Part shown: piece by piece, positions 9,688 through 18,157 of the stretch
Numbering within the stretch: position 1 is the stretch's first letter
Layout of the letters: every line of letters begins with the position of its first letter
Source: Mesorhizobium sp. CU3
GTDB taxonomy: Bacteria > Pseudomonadota > Alphaproteobacteria > Rhizobiales > Rhizobiaceae
Length of the DNA stretch: 64,000 nt
Assembly: GCF_006442965.1 (NCBI RefSeq)
Contig: NZ_VFWX01000006.1
Location: 62,001 to 126,000, forward strand
Direction: 5' to 3'
Notes under the pieces: model-generated
What the model saw: only the letters and a program-made list of their open reading frames with translations
What the model was told of the DNA's origin: nothing
Databases searched by the model: none
Made by a program: the position numbers and the translations under genes

Positions 9688-9868
9688 CGTCATTCTAGGG
9701 CGGAGCAGGAGCGAAGCTCCGTCGCGAAGACCCTAGAATCCATGCCGTTTCATCTACCGAAGTATGCAACGGTGCAGAATTCTGGACCGCCGCGGTGCTT
9801 CTAAGTCACGGAATGGATCCTCGGGTCTGCGCGCGTCGCTACGCTCCTTGCTCCGCCCGTGGATGACG
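9688..9868. repeat. Modular interspersed repeat, copy 1 of 3
   Basis: About 180 bp. Both ends carry a hairpin module of the 'GGGCGGAGCAAGGAGCGAAG' kind bounded by CGTCATTC / GGATGACG, and the centre holds GCAACGGTGCAGAATTCTG with the palindrome GCAGAATTCTG(C). Related copies lie at 15063-15220 and 53205-53361. It fills most of the 352-bp gap between ftsK and engB; no gene is seen there. Confidence 0.8.
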
Positions 9869-9998
9869 ATCGCGATGGGCGTTTCTGCCAATCTCCAAAG
9901 CATGGGATATGCCAGTGCACGCACAGTCGGCCGGTAAGAAATCTCTGTGCTGGGGAACTGGTCCTGCCTTGTCTTATCTGACGCGGTTGCGGCGGGCT

Positions 9999-10670
9999 CT
10001 AGCCGCCGTTCGCCACCAGCGCGATCGCGGCGCGCAACTCGTCCAGCCCGTCGGCCTTTTCGGATGATGTCGCCAGCACCACGGGAAACGCCGCCGGCCG
10101 CTTCTTGATCTTTGCCAGCGTCGCCTCGATCAGTTTAGGCACGCCGGCCGCCTTGATCTTGTCGGTCTTGGTCAGCACCAGCTGGTAGGACACCGCCGCC
10201 TTGTCGAGCAGGGTCAGCACTTCCTCGTCCTTGGCCTTGATGCCGTGGCGGGCATCGATCAGCACATAGACGCGCTTCAGCGTCACGCGTCCCTGCAGAT
10301 ATTCGAAGATCAGCTTGGTCCATTCATCGACCTTGTCCTTCGGCGCGCTGGCGTAGCCGTAGCCCGGCATGTCGACCAGCGCCATCGGCGGCAGGTCGGC
10401 GCCTTCGCCCGAGAAGCCGTCAGGCACGAAATAGTTGAGCTCCTGCGTGCGTCCCGGCGTGTTCGAGGTCCGCGCCAGCCCCTTCTGGCCGACCAGCGCG
10501 TTGATCAGCGACGACTTGCCGACATTGGAGCGGCCGGCGAAGGCGATCTCCGGCGGGCCTTCCGGCGGCAGGAACTTCATCGACGGCACGCCGCGGATGA
10601 AAATCCAGCCGCGGGTGAATAGCTCGGGGCTGATCGCCGTGTCGTTAGTGGTCTTGTCTGGCGCGTTCAA
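9999..10670 (-). CDS. engB: Ribosome biogenesis GTP-binding protein EngB (YihA/YsxC)
   Basis: A 223-residue TRAFAC GTPase needed for late 50S subunit assembly. G1 GRSNVGKS, G2/G3 region [11 protein letters not shown] and DMPGYGYA, G4 LTKTDK and G5 ATSSEK are all present in order. The start is taken as TTG 10670, giving an N-terminus ([20 protein letters not shown]) typical of alphaproteobacterial EngB; the TTG overlaps the stop of the upstream acetyltransferase (TTGA), implying translational coupling. Upstream in-frame starts would read through the neighbour's coding region. Confidence 0.93.
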   Translation of the reverse strand: MNAPDKTTNDTAISPELFTRGWIFIRGVPSMKFLPPEGPPEIAFAGRSNVGKSSLINALVGQKGLARTSNTPGRTQELNYFVPDGFSGEGADLPPMALVDMPGYGYASAPKDKVDEWTKLIFEYLQGRVTLKRVYVLIDARHGIKAKDEEVLTLLDKAAVSYQLVLTKTDKIKAAGVPKLIEATLAKIKKRPAAFPVVLATSSEKADGLDELRAAIALVANGG

Positions 10671-11305
10671 GCCGCGGCCTCCAGTTTCGAAATGTCGGCG
10701 CCACGGATGGCGTCGAGGTTGCGGCTGATCTTGTCCACCGGCCAGTCCCACCAGGCGGCCTTGAGCAGGCGCCGGACAGTAAAATCGTCGAAGCGCATCT
10801 TGACCACCTTGGCCGGGTTGCCGGCAAAGATCGCATAAGGCGGCACGTCATGCGTGACAACCGATTTCGCGGCGATGATGGCGCCGTGGCCGACCTTGAC
10901 GCCCGGCATGATCACCGCATCCATGCCGATCCAGACGTCATTGCCGATGATGGTGTCGCCACGGATCTCCTTGGCCCAGCTCTTCGGGTCGAACCCTTCC
11001 TCCCAGCCATGGCCAAAGATGTTGAACGGATAGGTCGAGAAGCCCGACATCGCATGGTTGGCGCCGTTCATGATGAAGCGCGCGCCCTCGGCGATGGCGC
11101 AGAACTTTCCGATGATCAGCCGGTCGCCGATGAAGTCGTAGTGATGCAGCACGCATCTCTCGGCGAATTTGTCGGGACCGTCCGGATCGTCGTAATAGGT
11201 GAAGTCGCCGATCTCGATGTTGGGCGCCGTCACCAGCCCCTTCAGGAAGCCGACGCGCGGATGCATCGCGATCGGGTGCTTGATGTTGGGATTGGGTCCG
11301 GTCAT
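10667..11305 (-). CDS. CatB/Vat-related O-acetyltransferase (left-handed beta helix)
   Basis: A 212-residue hexapeptide-repeat acetyltransferase of the xenobiotic (CatB / VatD) group, which transfers acetyl from acetyl-CoA to a hydroxyl on its acceptor. Visible hexapeptide turns: [54 protein letters not shown]. The catalytic His of the family lies in the loop NGANHAMSG, which is present. ATG 11305 is chosen because GGAGGG precedes it; an upstream start at 11359 has no ribosome site. The 3' end is coupled to engB. It may act on an antibiotic, but chromosomal CatB-like proteins often have unknown acceptors. Confidence 0.88.
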   Translation of the reverse strand: MTGPNPNIKHPIAMHPRVGFLKGLVTAPNIEIGDFTYYDDPDGPDKFAERCVLHHYDFIGDRLIIGKFCAIAEGARFIMNGANHAMSGFSTYPFNIFGHGWEEGFDPKSWAKEIRGDTIIGNDVWIGMDAVIMPGVKVGHGAIIAAKSVVTHDVPPYAIFAGNPAKVVKMRFDDFTVRRLLKAAWWDWPVDKISRNLDAIRGADISKLEAAA

Positions 11306-11398
11306 CGCGGTCCCTCCATGGCTGAAGGCGTGGTCCGGCATGGCCGGCGGCGTCGACATCCGATCAAACTAACGTGATCCGGCCGCGGCACCAACCCT

Positions 11399-11713
11399 TC
11401 AATGGCTGCCGCGGCAGATGACGATCGGGTTGGAAAGGGCGCTGTCGAAACCGCTGCCCTGATAGACCTGGACGTTCGAGGCGCCGGGCGGCAGCGAGAA
11501 GCTGCCCTCGACGATTTTCTGGTCGCCGCTCGTTGTGTGCAGAGCCCAGCTGAAGGTGCAGAATTGCGGCGGCGCCTTGGGTTGCACGTGGCTGCAGTTG
11601 AGCTGCGCGCCGCCCAGCATCGCCGCTCCGCCGCAGCTGACGGCCTCCTTCGCGGCAGCGGGAAAAGCGTATCCCGCTAACAGCGCCAGCATGGTGATCT
11701 TAAGCCGGTTCAT
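11399..11713 (-). CDS. Small exported protein of unknown function
   Basis: A 104-residue protein. A signal peptide covers about residues 1-21 (MLALLAGYAFPAAA). The mature part has four cysteines (in SCGGAAM, LNCSH, QFCTFS and VICRG), suggesting two disulfides, and no recognised domain. Start at ATG 11713, with GGACGAG just upstream; longer in-frame readings have no ribosome site. Downstream of it lies the acetyltransferase on the same strand, about 90 bp away. Function unknown. Confidence 0.6.
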   Translation of the reverse strand: MNRLKITMLALLAGYAFPAAAKEAVSCGGAAMLGGAQLNCSHVQPKAPPQFCTFSWALHTTSGDQKIVEGSFSLPPGASNVQVYQGSGFDSALSNPIVICRGSH

Positions 11714-11877
11714 CGTCTCGTCCTTGCCGCGAAGCCGGCCGGTCAGGTCGGGTTCTGGCCTATGCGATATTTTTACCAAGCGCCTTAGTCGGTCTTGCGC
11801 TGCGCGTCCAGCAGGATTATGTGCATGATGATAATAAGCATGCTCACGAAAAGTTGTCGCCGACTCGCTGACCTCCC

Positions 11878-12009
11878 ATGTCCACTTCATCCAAGATCAG
11901 CTTCGTGCTGCACGACGTCGCGCGCCTGTTCGCAACACGCTTGACCAATTCCAATCTGCTCGAGGCCCGTACCCAGCCGGCCGTCGACCGGGAGAAAGTC
12001 CATGTCTGA
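11878..12009 (+). pseudogene. 43-codon remnant resembling a MarR-family N-terminus, or leader ORF
   Basis: ATG 11878 opens a 43-codon frame beginning MSTSSKISFVLHDVARLF, which closely resembles the first helix of MarR regulators that often head emrAB operons. After about residue 20 the resemblance stops and the frame ends with a TGA (12007-12009) overlapping the next gene's ATG (12002). The DNA-binding wHTH is absent. Two readings fit: a MarR gene that suffered an internal deletion, or a short translated leader coupled to the efflux genes. A loose inverted repeat around 11816-11850 (TGCATGATG... AGCATGCTCA) may be an old operator. Confidence 0.5.
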
Positions 12010-13291
12010 AGGAACCTCACCCAGAAAGCCCGCCGAGGACACTGTCGGCGACAGAGTAAGCGACCAGGTCATTCGCCTGGACAGCCAGCGCGAGCAAAGG
12101 CGTGCGCCCAGCCCCGCGATCGAGGAGGATGAGCTGGAAACGCCCGTCGCTCCGGAGCCTGCCGCCCTCGAGGCGCCGACCGCGCCGCCGAAGCCTGCCG
12201 CCGTCACCGTCGCCGCTCCGGCTCCTGTCAAGCCGCGCCGCAGCCGCACCCGTCCGATCCTGTTTGCGCTGCTGCCCATCGCGCTGGCGGCCGGCGGTTA
12301 CTACTATGTCGTCGGCGGCCAGGTCATGACCACTGACAACGCCTATATCCAGGCGCAGTCGCTCGGCGTCTCCACCGATGTCTCCGGCACCGTCGACGAG
12401 ATCGACGTGCACGACAACCAGGCGGTGAAGAAGGGCGACGTGCTCTTCCGTCTGCGCCCAGCCTCGTTCCAGACCGCGCTCGCCGGCGCCAAGGCGCAGC
12501 TCGGCACGGTGCGCAACCAGGTGCTGACGCTGCAGGCGAGCTACCAGCAGTCGCTGGCGGCGATCGATCAGGCTGAGGCCGACATCCCTTACTACGAGGC
12601 GGCGTTCCAGCGGCAGCAGGACCTGCTCAAGACCTCCACCGCCTCCAAGGCGACCTTCGACAGCGCCCAGCACGATCTCGTCGCCGCCCGCCAGAAGGTG
12701 ATCGTCGCCAAGGCCACGGCGCAGTCGATGCTTGCCCAGCTCGGAGGCGACGCCAACCAGCCGGTCGAACAGAACCCCTTCTACCTGCAGGCCCAGTCGG
12801 CGGTGGATGATGCGCAGCGCAACCTGAACGACGCAACCGTCAAGGCGCCGTTCGACGGTATCGTCACCAATGTCGACGCGCTGCAGGTGGGCAAATACCT
12901 GCCGGCCTCGCAGCCGGCCTTCGCATTGGTGTCGTCGACCGACATCTGGATCGCCGCCGAGCCGAAGGAAACCGAGCTCACCTATGTGCGGCCCGGCCAG
13001 AAGGCGACGATCACGATCGACGGCTATCCGGGCGCGGTCTGGCACGGCACGGTCGGCTCGATCAGCCCGGCGTCTTCGTCCAGCTTCTCGCTGCTGCCGG
13101 CGCAGAATACCTCGGGCAATTGGGTCAAGGTCGTGCAGCGCATCCCGATGCGCGTGACCATTAACGATCCGGACGGCAAGCCGCCCCTGCGCGGTGGCAT
13201 GAGCGCCGTCGTCGACATCGACACCGGCCATGCCCGCGGCCTGCCCGATTTCGTCACCGACCTCATCAAGCGTTTCGAGACGAAGTCATGA
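12002..13291 (+). CDS. HlyD/EmrA-type membrane fusion protein, second efflux set
   Basis: A 429-residue periplasmic adaptor. The acidic/Pro-rich cytoplasmic head covers residues 1-80 after an Arg-rich patch, followed by one TM helix (about 84-104, PILFALLPIALAAGGYYYV), lipoyl half 1 (TTDNAYIQAQSLGVSTDVSG), an alpha hairpin with many Gln/Ala residues (about 150-260), lipoyl half 2 (ATVKAPFDGIVTNVDALQVG) and a C-terminal beta domain. The start overlaps the MarR-like remnant. The stop overlaps the MFS gene by 4 nt (ATGA), so the pump is made as a coupled pair. Confidence 0.9.
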   Translation: MSEGTSPRKPAEDTVGDRVSDQVIRLDSQREQRRAPSPAIEEDELETPVAPEPAALEAPTAPPKPAAVTVAAPAPVKPRRSRTRPILFALLPIALAAGGYYYVVGGQVMTTDNAYIQAQSLGVSTDVSGTVDEIDVHDNQAVKKGDVLFRLRPASFQTALAGAKAQLGTVRNQVLTLQASYQQSLAAIDQAEADIPYYEAAFQRQQDLLKTSTASKATFDSAQHDLVAARQKVIVAKATAQSMLAQLGGDANQPVEQNPFYLQAQSAVDDAQRNLNDATVKAPFDGIVTNVDALQVGKYLPASQPAFALVSSTDIWIAAEPKETELTYVRPGQKATITIDGYPGAVWHGTVGSISPASSSSFSLLPAQNTSGNWVKVVQRIPMRVTINDPDGKPPLRGGMSAVVDIDTGHARGLPDFVTDLIKRFETKS

Positions 13292-14832
13292 CCACCGCTT
13301 CCGCGACAGGCGCGCCCGTGGTCGCCAATCGCGGCGCCATCACCGCCTGCGTCATCCTGGCGGTCATCATGCAGGCGTTGGACACCACCATCGCCAATGT
13401 CGCGCTGCCCTATATCCAGGGCAGCGTCTCGGCGAGCGCCGACCAGATCAACTGGGTGCTGACCTCTTATATCGTGGCCGCAGCCGTGATGACGCCGCCG
13501 TCGGGCTATCTCGCCAACCGCTTCGGCCGCAAGCGCATCCTGCTTGTGGCGATCACCGGCTTCGTCGTCGCTTCGGTGCTGTGCGGCTTTGCCCAGTCGC
13601 TGCCGCAGATCGTCGGCTTCCGCCTGCTGCAGGGCCTGTTCGGCGCTGCCCTGGTGCCGCTGTCGCAGTCGATCCTGCTCGACATCTACAGCGTCGAGGA
13701 GCGCGGCTCGGCCATGGCGCTTTTTGGCGTCTCGGTCATGGTCGGCCCGGTGCTCGGCCCGGTCATCGGCGGGTGGCTGACCGAAAACGTCTCCTGGCGC
13801 TGGGTGTTCTACATCAACGTGCCGATCGGCTTGCTGGCCTTCGCCGGCGTCTCGATGTTCGTCCAGGAGACCAAGCTCGACTTGAAGGCGCGGCTCGACT
13901 GGCTGGGCTTCGGCATGCTCAGCGTCGCCATTGCCGCGTTGCAGATGTTTTTGGACCGCGGCGAGCAGCTCAACTGGTTCTCTTCGGCCGAGATCGTCGT
14001 CGAGGCGCTGATCTGCGCGTCGGCTTTCTACATCTTCATCGTCCACACCTTCACCGCGCGGGATACGTTTGTTAACCCAAAACTGTTCCTCGACCGGAAC
14101 TTTGCCGTCGGCATGATCTTCATCTTCATCATCGGCATCACCTATCTCGCCTCGCTGGCGCTGATGACGCCCTATCTGCAGACGCTGATGGGCTATCCGG
14201 TGGTGACCGCCGGCATCGTCATGGGCCCGCGCGGCCTCGGCACCATGGCCTGCATGTTCGTCGTCGGCCGCCTGGTCGGCAAGGTCGACACGCGCTGGCT
14301 TTTGTTCATCGGTCTCGCCATCACCGCCTGGGCGATGTACGACATGACCGGCTGGACCCCCGACGTCTCGCAATGGACGATCATCAGCACCGGCTTCATC
14401 CAGGGCGCGGGTCTCGGCTTCCTGTTCGTGCCGCTCACCACCATCACCTTCGCCACGCTGGCGCCGGAGCGGCGCTCGGAAGGCACCGGCCTCTACAATC
14501 TGTCGCGCAACATCGGCTCCAGCGTCGGCATCTCGGTGGTTTCAGCACTTTTGACGCAGAACCAGCAGATCAACCACGAAAACATCGCCGCCTATGTGAC
14601 GCCCTACAACCAGGCGTTCAGCGATCCGGCGGTCTCGCAGGCGCTGAGCCCCTACACCGCCGCCGGCCGCGCCGCGCTCGACGGCCTGGTCACGCTGCAG
14701 GCGACGGTCATCAGCTATGTCGACGACTTCAAGCTGATGATGGTTCTGTCGCTTGCAGCCATCCCGCTGGTGCTCTTGCTGCGCAAGCCCGGCACGCCGG
14801 CCAAGGTCGACCACAGCGCCGTCATGGAATAA
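13288..14832 (+). CDS. EmrB/QacA-type MFS transporter (DHA2), second efflux set
   Basis: A 514-residue 14-TM drug:H+ antiporter. Key stretches: QALDTTIANVALPYIQG (TM1, family D-T-T-I-A-N-V-A signature), WVLTSYIVAAAVMTPPSGYL, NRFGRKRILL (motif A), GPVLGPVIGGWL (motif C). It begins within the adaptor gene (ATGA). It differs clearly from the MFS protein at 3305-4918, so these are two separate pump systems rather than a recent duplication. Confidence 0.92.
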   Translation: MTTASATGAPVVANRGAITACVILAVIMQALDTTIANVALPYIQGSVSASADQINWVLTSYIVAAAVMTPPSGYLANRFGRKRILLVAITGFVVASVLCGFAQSLPQIVGFRLLQGLFGAALVPLSQSILLDIYSVEERGSAMALFGVSVMVGPVLGPVIGGWLTENVSWRWVFYINVPIGLLAFAGVSMFVQETKLDLKARLDWLGFGMLSVAIAALQMFLDRGEQLNWFSSAEIVVEALICASAFYIFIVHTFTARDTFVNPKLFLDRNFAVGMIFIFIIGITYLASLALMTPYLQTLMGYPVVTAGIVMGPRGLGTMACMFVVGRLVGKVDTRWLLFIGLAITAWAMYDMTGWTPDVSQWTIISTGFIQGAGLGFLFVPLTTITFATLAPERRSEGTGLYNLSRNIGSSVGISVVSALLTQNQQINHENIAAYVTPYNQAFSDPAVSQALSPYTAAGRAALDGLVTLQATVISYVDDFKLMMVLSLAAIPLVLLLRKPGTPAKVDHSAVME

Positions 14833-14834
14833 AA

Positions 14835-14865
14835 AGGCCGGGGTCCCGCCGCGGGACCCCGGCCT
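14835..14865. terminator. Strong perfect hairpin after the second efflux operon
   Basis: A 15-bp perfect stem (AGGCCGGGGTCCCGC and its complement) beginning 3 nt after the MFS stop. The A-run lies on the 5' side, so the classical T-run is present only for minus-strand transcription. It may still end or protect the plus-strand mRNA. Confidence 0.6.
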
Positions 14866-15062
14866 GCCGGACAGCCTCCCAAACACCGGCGTCGCTGCGC
14901 CGGAAGCCGTCCGGCTTTTTGGGGAGGACTGGGATCATACGAGGCACTCCGTCACGGAGTTTCACGGCCTCGATAATTTTTCCGAAAATTGTAGAGAAAC
15001 TTGGTTTCGTGCCGGGGCTTTTTGTTGGAGACGCCGGCGATTGGCGAAAACCTTCGCACGAT

Positions 15063-15220
15063 CGTCATTCCAGGGCGGAGCAAGGAGCGAAGCGACGCGG
15101 CGCAGACCCTGGAATCCATGCCGTTACGCCAAGGCGTTGCAGCGGTTGCAGAATTCTGCACCATTGCACTCCACGGCAGAGGTCACGGCATGGATACTCG
15201 GGCCAAGCCCGAGTATGACG
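15063..15220. repeat. Modular interspersed repeat, copy 2 of 3
   Basis: Starts CGTCATTCCAGGGCGGAGCA, has the centre GCAGAATTCTGC, and ends with the short module 'ACTCGGGCCAAGCCCGAGT' before ATGACG. The 5' hairpin is the long 'GGAGCGAAG' type and the 3' hairpin is the short 'GGGCCAAGCCC' type, unlike copy 1. It sits in a 730-bp region (14833-15565) that has no convincing gene. Confidence 0.8.
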
Positions 15221-15289
15221 ACGTCACGGAGGGATACGGCTAACCGCGTAGGTTAGCGCCAACAGCGCCGGCTCCCCCGCCACCACCTT

Positions 15290-15396
15290 AATGCATGTCG
15301 CCCAGAAGTGTGTCGCGGTTCTGGGACAACGACATGCATCAAAACAAAGACTTAAAGCGCGTCGCCTGATTCCGATTCAGCGCGACGCGCTTTAAG
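15290..15396. repeat. Tandem pair of inverted repeats (intergenic)
   Basis: First hairpin: ATGCATGTCG (15291-15300) with CGACATGCAT (15330-15339), plus inner CCCAGAA / TTCTGGG. Second hairpin: TTAAAGCGCGTCGC (15352-15365) with GCGACGCGCTTTAA (15382-15395). Typical of palindromic intergenic repeats in rhizobial genomes. Confidence 0.7.
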
Positions 15397-15515
15397 CCAC
15401 AGCGCCTTTTCACCGAGCGTGCCGACCAAGCCTGCATGCGCCGCGCGGGTCTGCCTCGGTCAGCCGCGACGGCAGGGCGATCGGCCGGACGCCGACGGAA
15501 ATGTCGATATCAGGC

Positions 15516-15545
15516 AACAAAAAACCCCAGCCGAAGCTGGGGTTC
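15516..15545 (-). terminator. Rho-independent terminator of the rpmH-rnpA-yidC cluster
   Basis: On the minus strand, AACCCCAGC-TTCG-GCTGGGGTT is followed by a run of T residues (A-run at 15516-15524 on the plus strand). It lies 21 nt past the yidC stop. The UUCG tetraloop makes this a strong terminator. Confidence 0.9.
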
Positions 15546-15565
15546 TGCGTTGGGTGAGAGGCCTT

Positions 15566-17383
15566 CTATTCCGCCGGCGATGGTTTCTTTTTGAACATCG
15601 CCGCCAGATTGTCCCACAATTCGATCTTGGCGCCTTGGCGCTTCATGATCACGCCCTGCTGCAGGATCGACAGCGTGTTGTTCCAGGCCCAGTAGATGAC
15701 CAGGCCGGCCGGGAACGAGCCCATCATGAAGGTGAAGATCACCGGCATCCAGGTGAAGATCGCGGCCTGCGTCGGATCCGGCGGCGCCGGGTTCATGCGC
15801 ATCTGCAGGAACATGGTGATGCCCATCACCACCGCCCAGGCGCCCATATGCGGCAGGAAGGCGGGCGCCGCGAAGGGCAGCAGGCCGAACAGGTTGAAGA
15901 TCGACGTCGGATCGGGCGCCGCAAGGTCGTGCACCCAGCCGAAGAACGGCGCGTGCCGCATCTCGATGGTGATGTAGAGCACCTTGTAGAGCGAGAAGAA
16001 CACCGGGATCTGCAGCGCCACCGGCCAACAGCCGGCCAGCGGATTGATCTTCTCGGTCTTGTAGAGCTCCATCATCGCCTGCTGCTGCTTCATCTTGTCG
16101 TCCGCGTATTTCTCGCGGATCTCCAGCATCTTCGGCTGCACCTTCTTCATGTTCGCCATCGAGGCGTAGGACTTGTTCGCCAGAGGGAAGAAGATGGCCT
16201 TGACGATGACGGTGGTGGCCAGGATCGCCAGCCCGAAATTGCCGAAGAATTTGTAGAGCGTATCGATCAGCCAGAACATCGGCTTGGTGATGAAATAGAA
16301 CCAGCCCCAGTCGATCAGCAGGTTGAACTGGCGAATGTGGCGGTCAGCCTCATAGGCGTTGATCTTGGCGACTTCCTTGGCGCCGGCAAATATCTCCGTC
16401 TCGACGGTGGCGGACTGGCCGGCATCGACATTGATGGCATCGGTGAGGAAGTCGGACTGATAGCGGTGGCGCCCGTCCTCGAAAAAGCCGTAGCGCGGCT
16501 GGAAGGGCTGCTTCTCGGTCGGCACCATGGTGACGGCCCAGTATTTGTCGGTAATGCCGAGCCAGCCGTCGGTCGACTTGCCCGGCTTGACTTCCTTGTC
16601 CTTCTCGATGGCCGCGTATTTGTATTCCGTCAGCCCTTCGGTGCCGGTGACGCCGATCAGGCCTTCATGCAGCACATAGGTGCTGGCGACCGCCGGCTTG
16701 TCGTAGCGCGTGACGCGCCCGTAGTTGAACAGGCTGACGGCGGCACTTCCCGAATTCTGCACCGTGTCGGAAACGGTGAACATGTAGTCCTTGTCGACCG
16801 AGATGGTGCGCTTGAAGGTTAGGCCCTTGTCATTGGTGTAGGTCAGCGTCACCGGAGTGTCGGGGGTCAGCGTCGGATTGCCGTCGACGGTCCACACCGT
16901 ATCGGCGCCAGGCACGGTTCCGGTCTTGTCGCTGCCGACGAAGCCGATCTCGGCGAAATAGCCGGTGGGCAGCGCCTGCGGGTTGAGCAGCTGGATCTCG
17001 GGCGAATTGTTGTCGACGGTCTCGCGATAGTGCTTGAGCTTGAGGTCGTCGAGGCGCGCGCCCGTCAGGTTGATCGAGCCTTCGAGGCTGGGCGTGTCGA
17101 TCTTGACGCGCTTGGTCGCGGCAACGGCCTGGTCACGGCTCTCGACGGCGACGGCGTCGCCGCCCGGTGCGTTCGGGATAGCTCCAGCCGCCGGGGCGGG
17201 CGTCCCAGCCGCGCTGGGATTGGCGCCAGCCGCTTCCTTCTTCTGCGCCTCGGCGCGCTGCTGTTCGATGCGGGCCTGCTCGCGCTGCTGCTCCATGCGC
17301 GGACCCATGTAGAACACCTGCCACAGCGACAGGATCAGCACCGACAGCGCGATGGTGATGTAGAAATTGCGGTTGTTTTCCAT
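15566..17383 (-). CDS. yidC: Membrane protein insertase YidC
   Basis: A 605-residue Oxa1/YidC/Alb3 insertase that helps SecYEG place inner-membrane proteins and inserts small ones alone. Order: N-terminal TM (about 8-25, ITIALSVLILSLWQVFYMG), Ala/Glu-rich linker, large periplasmic beta domain (about 95-355), then the five-TM insertase core with a hydrophilic-groove TM (IDWGWFYFITKPMFWLID), the C1 coiled loop (MKKVQPKMLEIREKYADDKMK), and LAGCWPVALQIPVFFSLYKV. Length is normal for alphaproteobacteria. It follows rnpA and rpmH in the conserved order, 13 nt after rnpA. Confidence 0.97.
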   Translation of the reverse strand: MENNRNFYITIALSVLILSLWQVFYMGPRMEQQREQARIEQQRAEAQKKEAAGANPSAAGTPAPAAGAIPNAPGGDAVAVESRDQAVAATKRVKIDTPSLEGSINLTGARLDDLKLKHYRETVDNNSPEIQLLNPQALPTGYFAEIGFVGSDKTGTVPGADTVWTVDGNPTLTPDTPVTLTYTNDKGLTFKRTISVDKDYMFTVSDTVQNSGSAAVSLFNYGRVTRYDKPAVASTYVLHEGLIGVTGTEGLTEYKYAAIEKDKEVKPGKSTDGWLGITDKYWAVTMVPTEKQPFQPRYGFFEDGRHRYQSDFLTDAINVDAGQSATVETEIFAGAKEVAKINAYEADRHIRQFNLLIDWGWFYFITKPMFWLIDTLYKFFGNFGLAILATTVIVKAIFFPLANKSYASMANMKKVQPKMLEIREKYADDKMKQQQAMMELYKTEKINPLAGCWPVALQIPVFFSLYKVLYITIEMRHAPFFGWVHDLAAPDPTSIFNLFGLLPFAAPAFLPHMGAWAVVMGITMFLQMRMNPAPPDPTQAAIFTWMPVIFTFMMGSFPAGLVIYWAWNNTLSILQQGVIMKRQGAKIELWDNLAAMFKKKPSPAE

Positions 17384-17396
17384 CGAAGCCCTTGGC

Positions 17397-17750
17397 CTAT
17401 CGTGTTCCGCGCAGCCGGCGGGAAAGCTCGGCCTTCAACTGGCCGAATGGAGCGGCGAGCACGTCTTCGCGCCCGACGATGACATAGTCATTGCCAGGCG
17501 CCATGTCATCGGCGGCATGCGTGCGCACGGCTTCGCGCAGCCTGCGCCGCACGCGGTTGCGCACCACGGCGTTGCCGACTTTCTTGGTGACGGTATAGCC
17601 GACGCGCGGCGCAAGTTGGTCGCCGCGGTCGAGCACTTCAACGAGAAAAAGCCGCCCGCGGCGTTTCTCACCGCCGCGCACAGCCAGGAAATCCGCGCGT
17701 TTCAGAAGCCGCCCAGGAGCTTGTCCGTTTGGCTTGCCGGTTGCGGGCAA
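17397..17750 (-). CDS. rnpA: Ribonuclease P protein component
   Basis: A protein of about 117 residues that binds RNase P RNA and the pre-tRNA 5' leader. Signature pieces: [34 protein letters not shown] (the RNR motif) and DYVIVGRED. The start is set at a TTG about 17 nt past the rpmH stop; the frame stays open further upstream into rpmH, so in-frame starts overlapping rpmH cannot be excluded, as seen in some bacteria. The start base is uncertain by a nucleotide or two. Confidence 0.93.
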   Translation of the reverse strand: MPATGKPNGQAPGRLLKRADFLAVRGGEKRRGRLFLVEVLDRGDQLAPRVGYTVTKKVGNAVVRNRVRRRLREAVRTHAADDMAPGNDYVIVGREDVLAAPFGQLKAELSRRLRGTR

Positions 17751-17766
17751 CGATCTCGTCTTTCGC

Positions 17767-17901
17767 TCAGGCGCTGAGCCGCTTGCGGCCGCGGTTGCGG
17801 CGGGCTGCAACGACACCGCGACCACCCTTGGTGGCCATGCGGGCACGGAAACCGTGCCGGCGCTTGCGGACGAGTTTGGACGGTTGGTAGGTACGCTTCA
17901 T
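17767..17901 (-). CDS. rpmH: 50S ribosomal protein L34
   Basis: 44 residues, starting [18 protein letters not shown] and ending NRGRKRLSA, the standard L34 sequence. It is Arg/Lys-rich and binds 23S rRNA. It is the first gene of the rpmH-rnpA-yidC run. The promoter must lie in the 256-bp gap shared with the divergent histidine kinase gene. Confidence 0.98.
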   Translation of the reverse strand: MKRTYQPSKLVRKRRHGFRARMATKGGRGVVAARRNRGRKRLSA

Positions 17902-18157
17902 TTGTTTTAATACCGCGGGGTGCGGCCCTTCTTGATTCTGTCACGGTGTAACAGGAGCTTTGCCGGGCCGGCTTAGGCGCGATCGAAACCGCGCCGGGAC
18001 GAATGGCCCGAGCGTGAGCGGGCTTATAGAAAGAAGGTTTTTGGAAGTCAATCCGCCCGGCGATGAGGCATTTTTTCACCAGGCCAACGGATGAAATTGG
18101 CAAAAAAGCCGCAAATCGCATAATGTTGGCCGATCAAGGCTTCGTGAAGACCGCGTC

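Noticed and set aside
9688..15396. CRISPR array
   Set aside because: The repeats are few, far apart, palindromic and 100-180 bp long; there is no regular spacer pattern and no cas gene.
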